Positions 1 to 8,537 of a DNA stretch of 64,000 nucleotides are shown here, in pieces. Positions within the stretch are counted from its first letter, which is position 1. Each line of letters opens with the position of its first letter. This DNA comes from Chromatiaceae bacterium. Its GTDB lineage: Bacteria; Pseudomonadota; Gammaproteobacteria; Chromatiales; Chromatiaceae. The notes under the pieces are model-generated. The model saw only the letters and a program-made list of their open reading frames with translations, was not told where the DNA came from and made no database searches. The stretch lies in contig JACKMK010000001.1 of assembly GCA_024235395.1 (NCBI GenBank), forward strand, positions 992,001 to 1,056,000, read 5' to 3'. The translations under genes were made by a program, and so were the position numbers.

Positions 1-2770
1 GCGTATTGCCCGACTGGTCGACCAGCTCGGTACCTCCGTGGATCTTGTTCACGGAATCGTTGATCAGATCCTTGATCTCGCGCGCCGATTGCGCCGATCG
101 CGAGGCCAGGTTGCGCACTTCGGTCGCGACGACCGCGAACCCGCGCCCCTGTTCACCGGCCCGTGCCGCCTCGACCGAGGCGTTCAACGCGAGCAGGTTG
201 GTCTGGAACGCGATCTCGTCGATCACCCCGATGATCTCGGCGATCTTGTTCGAGGAACTGTTGATTTCGCGCATCGCGCTGATCGCCCTGCCGACCACCT
301 CGCCGCCATCCTCGGCCTGTTCGCGCGCGGTATGCGCCGCCGTGTTCGCCTGCTGGGCGTGGTCGGCGTTGGTGCGCACCGCCGCCGCCAGCTGTTCGAC
401 ACTCGCTGCCGTTTCCTCGAGACTGGCCGCATTCTGCTCGGTGCGCTGCGACAGATTGCTGTTGCCCGAAGAGATCTCGCCCGCGGCGGTCGATACGCTG
501 TCGACCGATTCGCGCAGATTGCCGATGATCTCCTCGAGGCGTGCAATAGTGCCGTTGATACCCTCTTTGACCTTGCCGAAACTGCCCTGCAGGTCGCGGC
601 TGATCGAGTGGGTCAGATCGCCCTGCGCCAGCCTGTCCATCACCTCCGCGATGTCTTCGAACGAAGTATCGACCGCTTCGATCAACTCGTTGACACCCTC
701 GGAAAGGCGCCGGAAGAACCCATGCTTGCCGTCGATCACGATGCGCCGGCCCAGGTCGCCGCGGCTCGCCGCCGCGACGATGTCGTCGATCTCGTTCTCC
801 ACCGAAACCTCTTCGGTGCGATCCATCCATTCGACCGCGATGCCGAGTTTCTCGCGCCGGTCGTTGTGGACCGGGTTGGCGATGACCTTGATCGTCCGTT
901 GCCCGTACTCGACGACCGCCTCGTTCCTGCGATCGAGAGAGCCGAGCAGCCGCTGCTGATTGACCTGCGCGTTACAGAAGCGCGTAACCGGATTGCCGAC
1001 GATCCGCGCACTGTCGAAGCCCGGCAGCACCGCACGCAGGTCGCCCTGCAAGTCGTCGAACAGGCGATGCGCGGCCTGGTTCAGGTAGACCACGTTGAGT
1101 TCCGTGTCGGCCATCATCACGCAGCTCGAGACGTTGTCGAGTGCGTTCTTGATGCGGGTGTTCTGCGCCGCGAGCACCCTTTCCTCTGCGAGGTGTTCGC
1201 GTTCACGCTCGGCCGCAGCCAGCTGCTCGGTGAGGTCGGTCCACTCGATCGCGGTACCCAGACGCCCACCACTCGCATCCGTGACCGGATTCACCACTGC
1301 GCGGAAAGTACGCCTGCCGGCCTCGACCTGGGACTCGTGCGTCTGGCCATCGCGGCCCAGCACGCCGCCACCGCCAGTGCGGGTCTGCAGGATGCCGTCG
1401 ACCGGCCGTCCCATCAGCGCCTTCGCATCGAACCCCGGGATCACCTCGCGCAGATCCGGTGCCGCGTCACCGAACATCCGCTCGACCGATTCGTTCAGGT
1501 AGATCACCTTGCCACCGTCGTCGGCCACCATCACGCTGGTGCTGACGCAGTCGAGCGCGGTCTTGATGCGCAGGGTCTCCTGGGCGGCCTTGCGGTCGGC
1601 GGCGATCCGCGCACGCAGATTGTCGCGCATCGACACGATACTCGCATAGATCCCGGTGCGGCGTTTGCTGCCCTCGTCCTTCAGACGGGCATCGAGCTCA
1701 CCGTGCGAGATCTGATCGGCGATCTGGGCGATGTACAGCGGGTCCCCGCCGAGCTGGCGCAGGATGTTGCGCGCCAGGACCCAACCGATCAACAGCGTGA
1801 TCGCGATCCCGAGGACCGAGATCGAAAGGTTCACCGCCAGCGATGCCGCAGCGGTTCTCGAGATCGCCGCGGCGGCGCCCTCGAGATCGGCCGCCAAACG
1901 GTCTTCGACCTGTTTCAGCAGGTTGATCTTGGCGGTCTGCATCTTGAACCAGTACACCGCGTCGGTCGCGAAGCCACCGGTCTCCGCGTTGCCGGTCGCG
2001 ACCTGGCGCATGCGCTCGGTCTCGCTGACGGCTTCCCCGGTCAGGGTGTCACGCAGGAACTGTTTGTGGTCGTCGCTGGCCAACGACAGGAACACGTTCA
2101 TGTAGTTGTCCTGGGTCGTCTGCAGCCCGAGGAACCGGTGGAACATACCGGGTGCGAAACGGTCCTGGGCGAAGGTGTTTGACAACACGGCACGTTCGAT
2201 TCCCGCGCGTTCCTTGGACTGCAGGAAGTTGGCGTATGCGACCGTCATCACCGCGAGGTGCTCATCCGGGCTGACTTTCGACATCTCCGAGATCAGGTCG
2301 AGAAAGTGCCCGTTCATCCCGGTGTAGTAACCGAGCGCGTCGGCGAGCGGCAGTTCCAACCGGTCGATCAGCTCACGTTTCGCGGCAATCTGGCCGAGTT
2401 CCAGCAACACCGCTTCCAGTCCCTGCTGCAGGCGGCTGCCGTGTACCTGTGCGTCGAACCCGTTCAGGTACTGTTCGAGCACGCCGATCTTCGCGTCGGT
2501 GTGCGTGCGCTGTTCCGCCAGCTCCTTGCCGAACTTCGCACCCCTGCTACCCAGGAACCCGGCACTCGCACCCCGCTCCTTCTGCAACTCGTGGACCAGC
2601 GCGCTGACACGCGTCCCCAGCGCGGCCAACTCGGACAACCGCTCCGCACTGCCGCGCAGTTCCCAGGAGGCACGCGTCTGGGTGATCGAGAAATAGCTGA
2701 CCATGAGCAGCGGTACCAGCACCAGCACGAACAGCTTTTGATTGAGCTTCAACTTTTCCAGGAACTGCAC
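1..2770 (-). CDS. Methyl-accepting chemotaxis protein with nitrate/nitrite-sensing (NIT-type) domain, 3' end outside window
   Basis: Chemoreceptor read on the minus strand from a GTG at 2770 preceded by GGAGGA; 923 codons are visible and the gene runs off the left edge. Reading order: a cytoplasmic start and first membrane segment (about residues 12-30), a periplasmic region with KERGASAGFLG (about 2550-2592) typical of NIT domains, a second membrane segment near residue 320, two PAS-like segments each with a VxYLNxS/A pattern, HAMP-like linkers, and the conserved signalling tip (VVATEVRNLASRSA, about 70-140). The NIT domain suggests nitrate or nitrite sensing, which fits the nir locus downstream, but the ligand is inference. 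Large plus-strand ORFs here are shadows. Confidence 0.9.
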   Translation of the reverse strand, partial: MQFLEKLKLNQKLFVLVLVPLLMVSYFSITQTRASWELRGSAERLSELAALGTRVSALVHELQKERGASAGFLGSRGAKFGKELAEQRTHTDAKIGVLEQYLNGFDAQVHGSRLQQGLEAVLLELGQIAAKRELIDRLELPLADALGYYTGMNGHFLDLISEMSKVSPDEHLAVMTVAYANFLQSKERAGIERAVLSNTFAQDRFAPGMFHRFLGLQTTQDNYMNVFLSLASDDHKQFLRDTLTGEAVSETERMRQVATGNAETGGFATDAVYWFKMQTAKINLLKQVEDRLAADLEGAAAAISRTAAASLAVNLSISVLGIAITLLIGWVLARNILRQLGGDPLYIAQIADQISHGELDARLKDEGSKRRTGIYASIVSMRDNLRARIAADRKAAQETLRIKTALDCVSTSVMVADDGGKVIYLNESVERMFGDAAPDLREVIPGFDAKALMGRPVDGILQTRTGGGGVLGRDGQTHESQVEAGRRTFRAVVNPVTDASGGRLGTAIEWTDLTEQLAAAEREREHLAEERVLAAQNTRIKNALDNVSSCVMMADTELNVVYLNQAAHRLFDDLQGDLRAVLPGFDSARIVGNPVTRFCNAQVNQQRLLGSLDRRNEAVVEYGQRTIKVIANPVHNDRREKLGIAVEWMDRTEEVSVENEIDDIVAAASRGDLGRRIVIDGKHGFFRRLSEGVNELIEAVDTSFEDIAEVMDRLAQGDLTHSISRDLQGSFGKVKEGINGTIARLEEIIGNLRESVDSVSTAAGEISSGNSNLSQRTEQNAASLEETAASVEQLAAAVRTNADHAQQANTAAHTAREQAEDGGEVVGRAISAMREINSSSNKIAEIIGVIDEIAFQTNLLALNASVEAARAGEQGRGFAVVATEVRNLASRSAQSAREIKDLINDSVNKIHGGTELVDQSGNT

Positions 2771-2951
2771 CGGTGTCCTCCAGGGTGGTCAAACGGGTGT
2801 CTTGCACGGACCACCGGGATAGCGGCGGCGGCGGGGATTTTTTGAGCGCGACGAAGCCACCGAGGTACGCGAGCGCGTGACTCCACGGTGGCGTCGAACG
2901 GCGTTCCGAACGCCGCCCGTTCGGGGGACGGATGGGCCATGCGGAAGCAAC

Positions 2952-2965
2952 TTGATCCAGATCAA
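2952..2965. promoter_or_regulatory. FNR box upstream of fnr
   Basis: Perfect TTGAT-CCAG-ATCAA palindrome. A TACACT hexamer at 2985-2990 would place transcription start near 2997, so the box centre lies at about -39 to -41, as in class II FNR promoters. It sits upstream of the fnr-like gene itself, suggesting autoregulation. Confidence 0.75.
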
Positions 2966-3083
2966 AAACGACAAAAAGAGGCGGTACACTCGACGCGCTG
3001 GGTGCTATAAGAATCCCCACTCAACTGCGGTATCTCCAGACCATGCAATCGCCTTCAAGCCGTCGTCTGCAACCACGTCGGCG

Positions 3084-3824
3084 GTGCCGGTGACCACCCG
3101 GCAGACCACCACCGCCGCGGACCTTTCGTGCAGCGACGACTGCGGGCTCTGCTCGCGCTATGACAGCTGCCTGCTCGCAAGGCTGCCGCGCGACGCCGAG
3201 AAACGGTGCGGCGCTGCGATTCGGCGGCGTTTCGGACTCGACTGCGGCGGTCGGCTGTACCGACGCGGTACGCCGTTCGATTCGTTGTTTCAGGTCTGCA
3301 GCGGCTCCATCAAGACGCAGCGCGAGACGCCCGACGGCAACCTGGTGGTCACCGGCTTCTACCTGCCCGGCGACCTGGTCGGTATAGAAGCGATCGCCGA
3401 TGGCCATTACCCGAGCGATGCGCTGGCGACCCACAACACGGTCGTGTGCCAGCTGAACTTCCGGCATCTGATGTCGGAATGCTCCCATGCGCCCGATCTG
3501 CAGCACTGGTTGATATCGCGCATCGCCTACCACGTGCGTTTGCGGGACAACGATCTGTCCTGGGCCGTCGGACTGCAGACCCAACAGCGGGTATTGCGTT
3601 TCTTTATCGATCTCTCGAACCGGATCGGCAGCGATGCGTCGACGCCGCGAAAGGCGATCAGCCTGCCGATGAAAAAACAGGACATCGCCCGCTATCTGCA
3701 TATCACGCCCGAGACCCTGAGTCGCAGCCTGGCGCAGCTGCGCGAAGAAGGCCTGCTGGAGCTGGATCGCGAACGCTACCAGCTGCCCGATCGCGACCGG
3801 GCACTGCGCGCGACCCAGATCTGA
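3084..3824 (+). CDS. fnr: FNR/ANR-type oxygen-sensing transcription regulator
   Basis: Crp/Fnr family regulator of 246 aa. The GTG at 3084 is chosen because it places the cysteines at residues 20, 23, 29 and 122, the same numbers as the 4Fe-4S ligands of E. coli FNR (an extra Cys is at 16). The cyclic-nucleotide-like beta-roll covers about residues 45-150 and the C-terminal HTH carries ETLSRSLAQL, matching the E-x2-SR recognition helix that reads TTGAT half-sites. No ATG exists in frame before the cluster, and the longer upstream frame would include its own promoter box. Expected role: oxygen-responsive activator of the anaerobic genes in this window that carry matching boxes (inference). Confidence 0.88.
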   Translation: MPVTTRQTTTAADLSCSDDCGLCSRYDSCLLARLPRDAEKRCGAAIRRRFGLDCGGRLYRRGTPFDSLFQVCSGSIKTQRETPDGNLVVTGFYLPGDLVGIEAIADGHYPSDALATHNTVVCQLNFRHLMSECSHAPDLQHWLISRIAYHVRLRDNDLSWAVGLQTQQRVLRFFIDLSNRIGSDASTPRKAISLPMKKQDIARYLHITPETLSRSLAQLREEGLLELDRERYQLPDRDRALRATQI

Positions 3825-3840
3825 TACCGGTCCGGCCGCG

Positions 3841-4488
3841 CTACCCCATGGCGCCGCCACCCCTTGCTTTCGCACCCGCGCGGCGCAACAAGCAATAGAC
3901 GAACGACTGGACCTCGCCCGCCGGCGTGCGATGCATCTCGCGCTCGCTGCCGAGCAGGTCGAACCCGCTGGCGAATTGCGCGGCGAGTTCCTCGGCGCTA
4001 TAGCGCATCACCGGCAGACCACTGCAACGCCGGGGGCCATCTTCGGCAAACGTCGCGATGATCAGGTGACCACCCGGTGCGACCGCGTCCCATGCCTGCG
4101 CGACATACGCGGCCCGTTTCCCCGGATCGGTCAGAAAATGAAACACCGCGCGGTCGTGCCAGACGGCGAAGTACGCCGATGGGAGTGCGACGCTGCATGC
4201 ATCGCCTGCGACGAAGTGCACCCGCGCAGCGTCCTCGCCCAGCGACGTACGCGACAGATCCAGTGCCGCCGTCGAGAGGTCGAGCAGCCACAACTCACGA
4301 AACCCGCGCGCGAGCAGGTCCGCCGCGAGGGGGCTGGTGCCGCCGCCCACATCGATCAGTGGCGCGTCAGACGCCGTACCGCTCGCGTCGATCAATCCCA
4401 GCGAGCGTCGCGCATGCGCCTGGTACCAGCTGAGCCCGTCGGGCTCACGGCCCTGGTAAACCGCGTTCCAATGTCCGCTTTCGTCCAT
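3841..4488 (-). CDS. Class I SAM-dependent methyltransferase
   Basis: Rossmann-fold methyltransferase, 215 aa from the ATG at 4488 (an upstream in-frame ATG at 4524 would overlap the end of nrdG). Motif I is LIDVGGGTSPLAADLL (about residues 45-60), followed by an acidic end of strand two (LLDLS) and a GDACSVALP segment. The C-terminal half has the conserved APGGHLIIATF strand. Substrate cannot be read from sequence; thiopurine- or small-molecule-type enzymes look similar. It lies 10 bp after nrdG on the same strand and converges on fnr. Confidence 0.75.
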   Translation of the reverse strand: MDESGHWNAVYQGREPDGLSWYQAHARRSLGLIDASGTASDAPLIDVGGGTSPLAADLLARGFRELWLLDLSTAALDLSRTSLGEDAARVHFVAGDACSVALPSAYFAVWHDRAVFHFLTDPGKRAAYVAQAWDAVAPGGHLIIATFAEDGPRRCSGLPVMRYSAEELAAQFASGFDLLGSEREMHRTPAGEVQSFVYCLLRRAGAKARGGGAMG

Positions 4489-4498
4489 GCGAGACAGC

Positions 4499-5197
4499 CT
4501 AGTCCGCATCACGCCAGGGTGCACCCGGACCGGCGGTCGAGATACGCAGGCGCGCGGGCCCTGCCCAGGTAGGCGGGTCGCCTGCCAGCTCGGCGTCCAG
4601 TACCTGCTCGGTACGACAACGCTGCAGCGTCACCTCGGCCACCCCCGCGTGGTTCAGCTCGTCGATCAACTGGTCGAGCCGCTCCGCCGGCAACAACCGC
4701 CCCGGCACCGTGACCCGGACCTCGTGCTCGACACCGCTGGCCTGTAACCATCGCAGACTCTGCCAGGCACGCTCGCCGCTGCCCTGCACGCCGGTCAGTG
4801 CCGGGTAGTCGGGCACCGCAGCCTTGATATCCAAACCCACCCAATCCACCAGTGGCAGCACGGCGCCCAGCCGCTCGGGGTAGCAGCCGGCAGAGTGGAG
4901 ACCGACCTTGAAGCCCATCGCACGCACACTGCGGATCGCATCGGCGAGCGCTCGCTGTGCGGTCGGCTCCCCACCGGAGAACACCACCGCGTCAAGCAGA
5001 CCGCGACGCCGCTCGAGAAATCCGGTCACGGCGGACCAGTCGATCAGCGTCGTGTCGTCGGCCTCGAGCAGATGACCATTGTGGCAGTAGCGGCAGCGCC
5101 ATGGACAACCCTGACAGAACAGCACCGCTGCGAGCTCGCCCGGATAGTCGATCGTGGTGAACGGCGTGATGCCGCCCACCCGCAGCGTGCCGATCAT
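4499..5197 (-). CDS. nrdG: Anaerobic ribonucleotide reductase activating protein (radical SAM)
   Basis: 232 aa radical SAM activase that installs the glycyl radical on class III ribonucleotide reductase. The cluster motif is CPWRCRYCHN (CxxxCxxC) near residue 32, preceded by TTIDYPGELAAVLFCQGC as in NrdG/PFL-activase-like proteins, and the SAM-binding FSGGEPT follows near residue 80. The ATG at 5197 overlaps the TGA of the preceding small glycyl-radical ORF as ATGA, so the two are translationally coupled. A longer in-frame start at 5272 would overlap that ORF deeply and is not used. Confidence 0.92.
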   Translation of the reverse strand: MIGTLRVGGITPFTTIDYPGELAAVLFCQGCPWRCRYCHNGHLLEADDTTLIDWSAVTGFLERRRGLLDAVVFSGGEPTAQRALADAIRSVRAMGFKVGLHSAGCYPERLGAVLPLVDWVGLDIKAAVPDYPALTGVQGSGERAWQSLRWLQASGVEHEVRVTVPGRLLPAERLDQLIDELNHAGVAEVTLQRCRTEQVLDAELAGDPPTWAGPARLRISTAGPGAPWRDAD

Positions 5198-5370
5198 TCG
5201 GTGCCCGTATGCGATTCCGGCACGGTGAAACAGCGACGCTCGGCATGCTCCGACTGCTTGCCCGGATTCCACGCCGCGACCGGCCTGTGATAGCCCATCA
5301 CCCGGGTCCAGACCTCGCAGCGGGTGCGTTCCTCGTCTTTCAGTTCCATGTCGGCATTAAGCGTTTGCAT
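5194..5370 (-). CDS. Small stand-alone glycyl-radical domain of class III ribonucleotide reductase
   Basis: 58 aa ORF between nrdD and nrdG. It contains CEVWTRVMGYHRPVAAWN and GKQSEHAER, which correspond to the C-terminal glycyl-radical segment that is normally the end of NrdD (R-x2-GY-x-RPV); the candidate radical glycine is Gly26. The ATG at 5370 lies inside the last codons of nrdD in the +1 frame, with GAGG upstream, and the stop overlaps nrdG. The reading is that the radical segment is supplied by a separate polypeptide rather than by a longer NrdD. A sequencing frameshift is possible but both ends have normal start/stop architecture. Confidence 0.75.
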   Translation of the reverse strand: MQTLNADMELKDEERTRCEVWTRVMGYHRPVAAWNPGKQSEHAERRCFTVPESHTGTE

Positions 5371-7396
5371 GACTTGCCTCGTGTTGTTTGCGTGCGATGA
5401 GTTCGGCATCGCACTTGGGACAGAACTCGTATTCACCGCTCAGGTAACCGTGGCTCGGACAGATCGAGAACGTCGGCGAGATCGTGATATACGGCAGGCG
5501 GAACCTGCCGAGCGCACGCTGCACGAGTCGCCTGCACGCCTCGGCACTGGACAACTGTTCCGGCAGGTACAGATGCAACACCGTGCCACCGGTGTACTTG
5601 CGCTGCAGACCGTCCTGACGCGCCAGCGCCTCGAAGGGGTCGTCGGTGAACCCTACCGGCAACTGTGAACTGTTGGTGTAGTACGGCGCCTGCGCGCTGC
5701 CGGCCTGGAGGATGTCGGGATACCGCTTGAGATCCTCTTTGGCGAAGCGGTAGGTCGTCCCCTCCGCCGGGGTCGCCTCGAGGTTGTACAGGTGCCCGGT
5801 CTCCTCCTGAAATTCGACCATGCGTGCACGCACGTGATCGAGCATCCGTTCGGCCAGCGCATAGCCGTCCGCGGTGGTAATGTCATCGGCGTCACGGCTG
5901 AAATTGCGGACCATCTCGTTGATGCCGTTCACACCGATGGTAGAGAAGTGATTGCGCAATGTCCCCAGGTAGCGCTTGGTGTACGGAAACAGCCCCGCAT
6001 CCATCAGCCGCTGGATCACCTTGCGTTTGATCTCCAGGCTGTTGCGCCCGATCTCGAGCAGCCGGTCAAGACGCGCGAACAGCGCCTGCTCGTCGCCGCG
6101 GTGCAGATACCCCAGTCGCGCACAGTTGATCGTCACCACGCCGAGCGAACCGGTCTGCTCGGCCGAGCCGAACAGACCGTTGCCGCGTTTCAACAGCTCG
6201 CGCAGATCGAGCTGCAGGCGACAGCACATGCTACGGATCATGTTCGGTTTGAGTTCGGAGTTCAGGAAGTTCTGGAAGTACGGCAGACCGTATTTCGCGG
6301 TCATCGAGAACAGGCGTTCGGCGTTGTCGCTCTCCCAGGGAAAATCGGGCGTGATGTTGTAGGTCGGGATCGGAAAGGTGAACACCCGGCCTTTGGCGTC
6401 ACCGGCTGTCATCACCTCGATGTAGGCACGATTGATCATGTCCATCTCGGACTGCAGCTCGCCGTAGCAGAACGGCATCTCTTCGCCGGCGATCACCGGG
6501 ACCTGGTCGCGCAGGTCCTCCGGGCATACCCAGTCGAAGGTGAGATTGGTGAACGGCGTCTGGGTACCCCAGCGCGACGGCACATTGAGGTTGTAGATCA
6601 GCTCCTGGATGTATTGCCTGACCTGCGCATAGTCGAGACCGTCCTTGCGTACGAACGGCGCCATGTAGGTGTCGAACGAGCTGAACGCCTGGGCACCGGC
6701 CCACTCGTTTTGCAGGGTTCCGAGAAAATTGACTATCTGCCCCACCGCCGACGACAGGTGCTTGGGCGGCCCCGATTCGACCTTTCCCGGTACGCCGTTC
6801 AGTCCCTCGTGCAACAGCGTGCGTAACGACCAGCCGGCGCAGTAACCGGCCAGCATGTCGAGGTCGTGGATATGGATGTCGGCTTCACGGTGCGCGGCAC
6901 CGATCTCCGGCGGATAGACGTGCGAAAGCCAGTAGTTGGCGACCACCTTGCCGGAGGTGTTCAGTATCAGTCCGCCCAGTGAGTAGCCCTGATTCGCGTT
7001 CGCACTGACCCGCCAGTCGGCGCGGTCGAGGTACTCGTTGATCGAGCTGGCGACGTCCACCAGCGTTCGGCGATCGTCGCGCAGGCGCCGGTGCTGGTCG
7101 CGGTAACTGATATACGCCCGCGCCGTGGCCAGATGATTGGCCGAGATCAGGGTTTGTTCGACAACGTCCTGCACACGTTCGACATCCGGCACGCCGTCGG
7201 CGAAATGGCCATGGCTCAGTACCTTGACCACCTGGGCGGTCAGCAGGCGCGCCTCGTCGGCGGCAAATTCGCCGGTCGCCTCGCCGGCGCGGCGTATCGC
7301 ATTGGCGATCCGGTCACTGTCAAAAGCGGTCTCTGACCCGTCGCGCCGGCGTATGCGCACCGGCAACCGGGCCAACCCCATCGCGGGTGAAGCCAT
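5357..7396 (-). CDS. nrdD: Class III (anaerobic) ribonucleoside-triphosphate reductase, large subunit
   Basis: 679 aa. An N-terminal ATP-cone (about residues 12-105, RIRRRDGSETAFDSDRIANA) is followed by the ten-stranded barrel with QTPFTNLTFDWVCPEDL and NMIRSMCCRLQLDLREL segments that hold active-site cysteines. The C-terminus carries a zinc-site pattern (CPSHGYLSGEYEFCPKCDAEL) and stops there, without the R-x2-GY glycyl radical motif; that motif is in the overlapping next ORF. The start at 7396 has GAGGA just upstream. It makes dNTPs without oxygen; nrdG activates it. The promoter region has an FNR box and two NrdR-like boxes. Confidence 0.93.
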   Translation of the reverse strand: MASPAMGLARLPVRIRRRDGSETAFDSDRIANAIRRAGEATGEFAADEARLLTAQVVKVLSHGHFADGVPDVERVQDVVEQTLISANHLATARAYISYRDQHRRLRDDRRTLVDVASSINEYLDRADWRVSANANQGYSLGGLILNTSGKVVANYWLSHVYPPEIGAAHREADIHIHDLDMLAGYCAGWSLRTLLHEGLNGVPGKVESGPPKHLSSAVGQIVNFLGTLQNEWAGAQAFSSFDTYMAPFVRKDGLDYAQVRQYIQELIYNLNVPSRWGTQTPFTNLTFDWVCPEDLRDQVPVIAGEEMPFCYGELQSEMDMINRAYIEVMTAGDAKGRVFTFPIPTYNITPDFPWESDNAERLFSMTAKYGLPYFQNFLNSELKPNMIRSMCCRLQLDLRELLKRGNGLFGSAEQTGSLGVVTINCARLGYLHRGDEQALFARLDRLLEIGRNSLEIKRKVIQRLMDAGLFPYTKRYLGTLRNHFSTIGVNGINEMVRNFSRDADDITTADGYALAERMLDHVRARMVEFQEETGHLYNLEATPAEGTTYRFAKEDLKRYPDILQAGSAQAPYYTNSSQLPVGFTDDPFEALARQDGLQRKYTGGTVLHLYLPEQLSSAEACRRLVQRALGRFRLPYITISPTFSICPSHGYLSGEYEFCPKCDAELIARKQHEASHANA

Positions 7397-7423
7397 GGCA
7401 TCCTCGTCTGGTGGTGGTCACAA

Positions 7424-7439
7424 CACAACATGTTGTAGT
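7424..7439. promoter_or_regulatory. NrdR-like box 1
   Basis: ACACAACATGTTGTAG matches 12 of 16 positions of the NrdR consensus (aCaCwAtATaTwGtgt). Its centre is 31 bp, about three helical turns, from a second copy, which is the usual spacing of tandem NrdR boxes. It lies 28 bp upstream of the nrdD start. Confidence 0.55.
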
Positions 7440-7454
7440 CGTATAATCTACTAA

Positions 7455-7470
7455 CACCAAGATGTTGTGT
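7455..7470. promoter_or_regulatory. NrdR-like box 2
   Basis: CACCAAGATGTTGTGT matches the 3' part of the NrdR consensus well (A-x-AT-x-TwGtgt) and poorly at its first three bases. The pair suggests repression of nrdD by NrdR when dATP is high. A TATAAT on the plus strand (7442-7447) sits between the two boxes. Confidence 0.5.
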
Positions 7471-7478
7471 TTGATCCA

Positions 7479-7492
7479 TTGATCTGGATCAA
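7479..7492. promoter_or_regulatory. FNR box between nrdD and yhcC-ubiUV
   Basis: Perfect TTGAT-CTGG-ATCAA. It lies between divergent genes: 83 bp upstream of nrdD and 94 bp upstream of the yhcC-like start. One box could serve either or both promoters; anaerobic induction suits both. Confidence 0.75.
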
Positions 7493-7585
7493 CATCGACC
7501 GGACAATCCCCACCCGGTTGACCAGGATCAAAGCGGCCGCCGCGGTGCAGTGGCACAAACGCCGTTCCTCCAGTTCGAGCCGCCG

Positions 7586-8533
7586 ATGTCCAGTCCGTTA
7601 CCGCAACTCGTCAACACCTTTGGCCAGGACCTGCTGCACCGCTACGGACGGCGGGTACACAAGATAGCGATCAATGCGGGTTTTACCTGCCCCAACCGCG
7701 ACGGCAGCAAGGGCCGAGGCGGCTGCAGCTTCTGCAACAACGTGTCGTTCAGCCCGCACGCGCGGCGCGAACCCAGTGTCAGCGAGCAGATCGACGCCGG
7801 ACGTGCCGTGATCCGGAAACGCACGGGCGCGCAGCGCTTCATCGCGTATTTCCAGGCGTATACGAACACCTACGCGGACGTCACCCAACTCGATCGACTG
7901 TACCGGGAAGCACTGCAGGCGACCGACGTGATCGGCCTGTCGATCGGCACCCGCCCGGACTGCGTGCCGCCCGCGGTGCTCGACCTGCTGGCGGGCTATC
8001 AGGCCGAGGGCAAAGAGGTGTGGCTGGAACTCGGCCTGCAGTCGGCATTCGACGACACCCTCGCCCTGGTCAATCGCGGCCACTACTTCAGCGAATATAT
8101 CGACGCGGTCCACGAAGCGCGGGCGCGCGGACTCAAGGTCTGCACGCACTTGATCGTCGGCCTGCCCGGCGAGGGACCACAGCACGCCAAGACCACGCTG
8201 GCACGCGTGCTCGAACTGGGCGTCGACGGCCTGAAACTCCACCCGCTGCACGTCGTGAAGGGGACCCTGTTGGCCAACCAGTGGCGGCGCGGCGGGTACC
8301 GACCCTGGGCGCTCGACGATTACCTGGAAACGGCCGCCGACCTGGTGGAACTGACGCCACCGCATGTCGTCTACCACCGCCTGACCGGGACTGCATCACC
8401 CCGCATTCTGCTCGCCCCCGAGTGGTGTCGTCACAAGTGGCGGGTGATCGACGGCATCGCCGAAACGCTTGCGCGCCGCGGCACCTGCCAGGGCAGCGCA
8501 CTCACCCAACAACCCTGCATGGGAGGTCTGTAG
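7586..8533 (+). CDS. yhcC: YhcC-type radical SAM protein (TIGR01212 family)
   Basis: 315 aa from the ATG at 7586; this start gives an N-terminus (QLVNTFGQDL.RRYG) aligned with E. coli YhcC, whereas an in-frame GTG at 7550 adds 12 residues. The radical SAM cysteines are in CPNRDGSKGRGGCSFC (C-x11-C-x2-C), and IGTRPDCVP and HLIVGLPGE are typical later motifs. Substrate is unknown; the family is oxygen-sensitive and in this window sits directly upstream of ubiU-ubiV, 4 bp from the next gene, so it is probably cotranscribed with them under the FNR box. Confidence 0.85.
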   Translation: MSSPLPQLVNTFGQDLLHRYGRRVHKIAINAGFTCPNRDGSKGRGGCSFCNNVSFSPHARREPSVSEQIDAGRAVIRKRTGAQRFIAYFQAYTNTYADVTQLDRLYREALQATDVIGLSIGTRPDCVPPAVLDLLAGYQAEGKEVWLELGLQSAFDDTLALVNRGHYFSEYIDAVHEARARGLKVCTHLIVGLPGEGPQHAKTTLARVLELGVDGLKLHPLHVVKGTLLANQWRRGGYRPWALDDYLETAADLVELTPPHVVYHRLTGTASPRILLAPEWCRHKWRVIDGIAETLARRGTCQGSALTQQPCMGGL

Positions 8534-8537
8534 CGCC

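Noticed and set aside
38..2182. 714-codon plus-strand open frame
   Set aside because: It is antisense to the chemoreceptor. The protein is an Asp/Arg/His-rich shadow without any domain, while the minus strand carries the conserved chemoreceptor motifs.
5357..5370. Programmed frameshift joining nrdD to the glycyl-radical ORF
   Set aside because: The overlap has an ATG with a GAGG upstream and no obvious slippery +1 site, so reinitiation is simpler. Not excluded.
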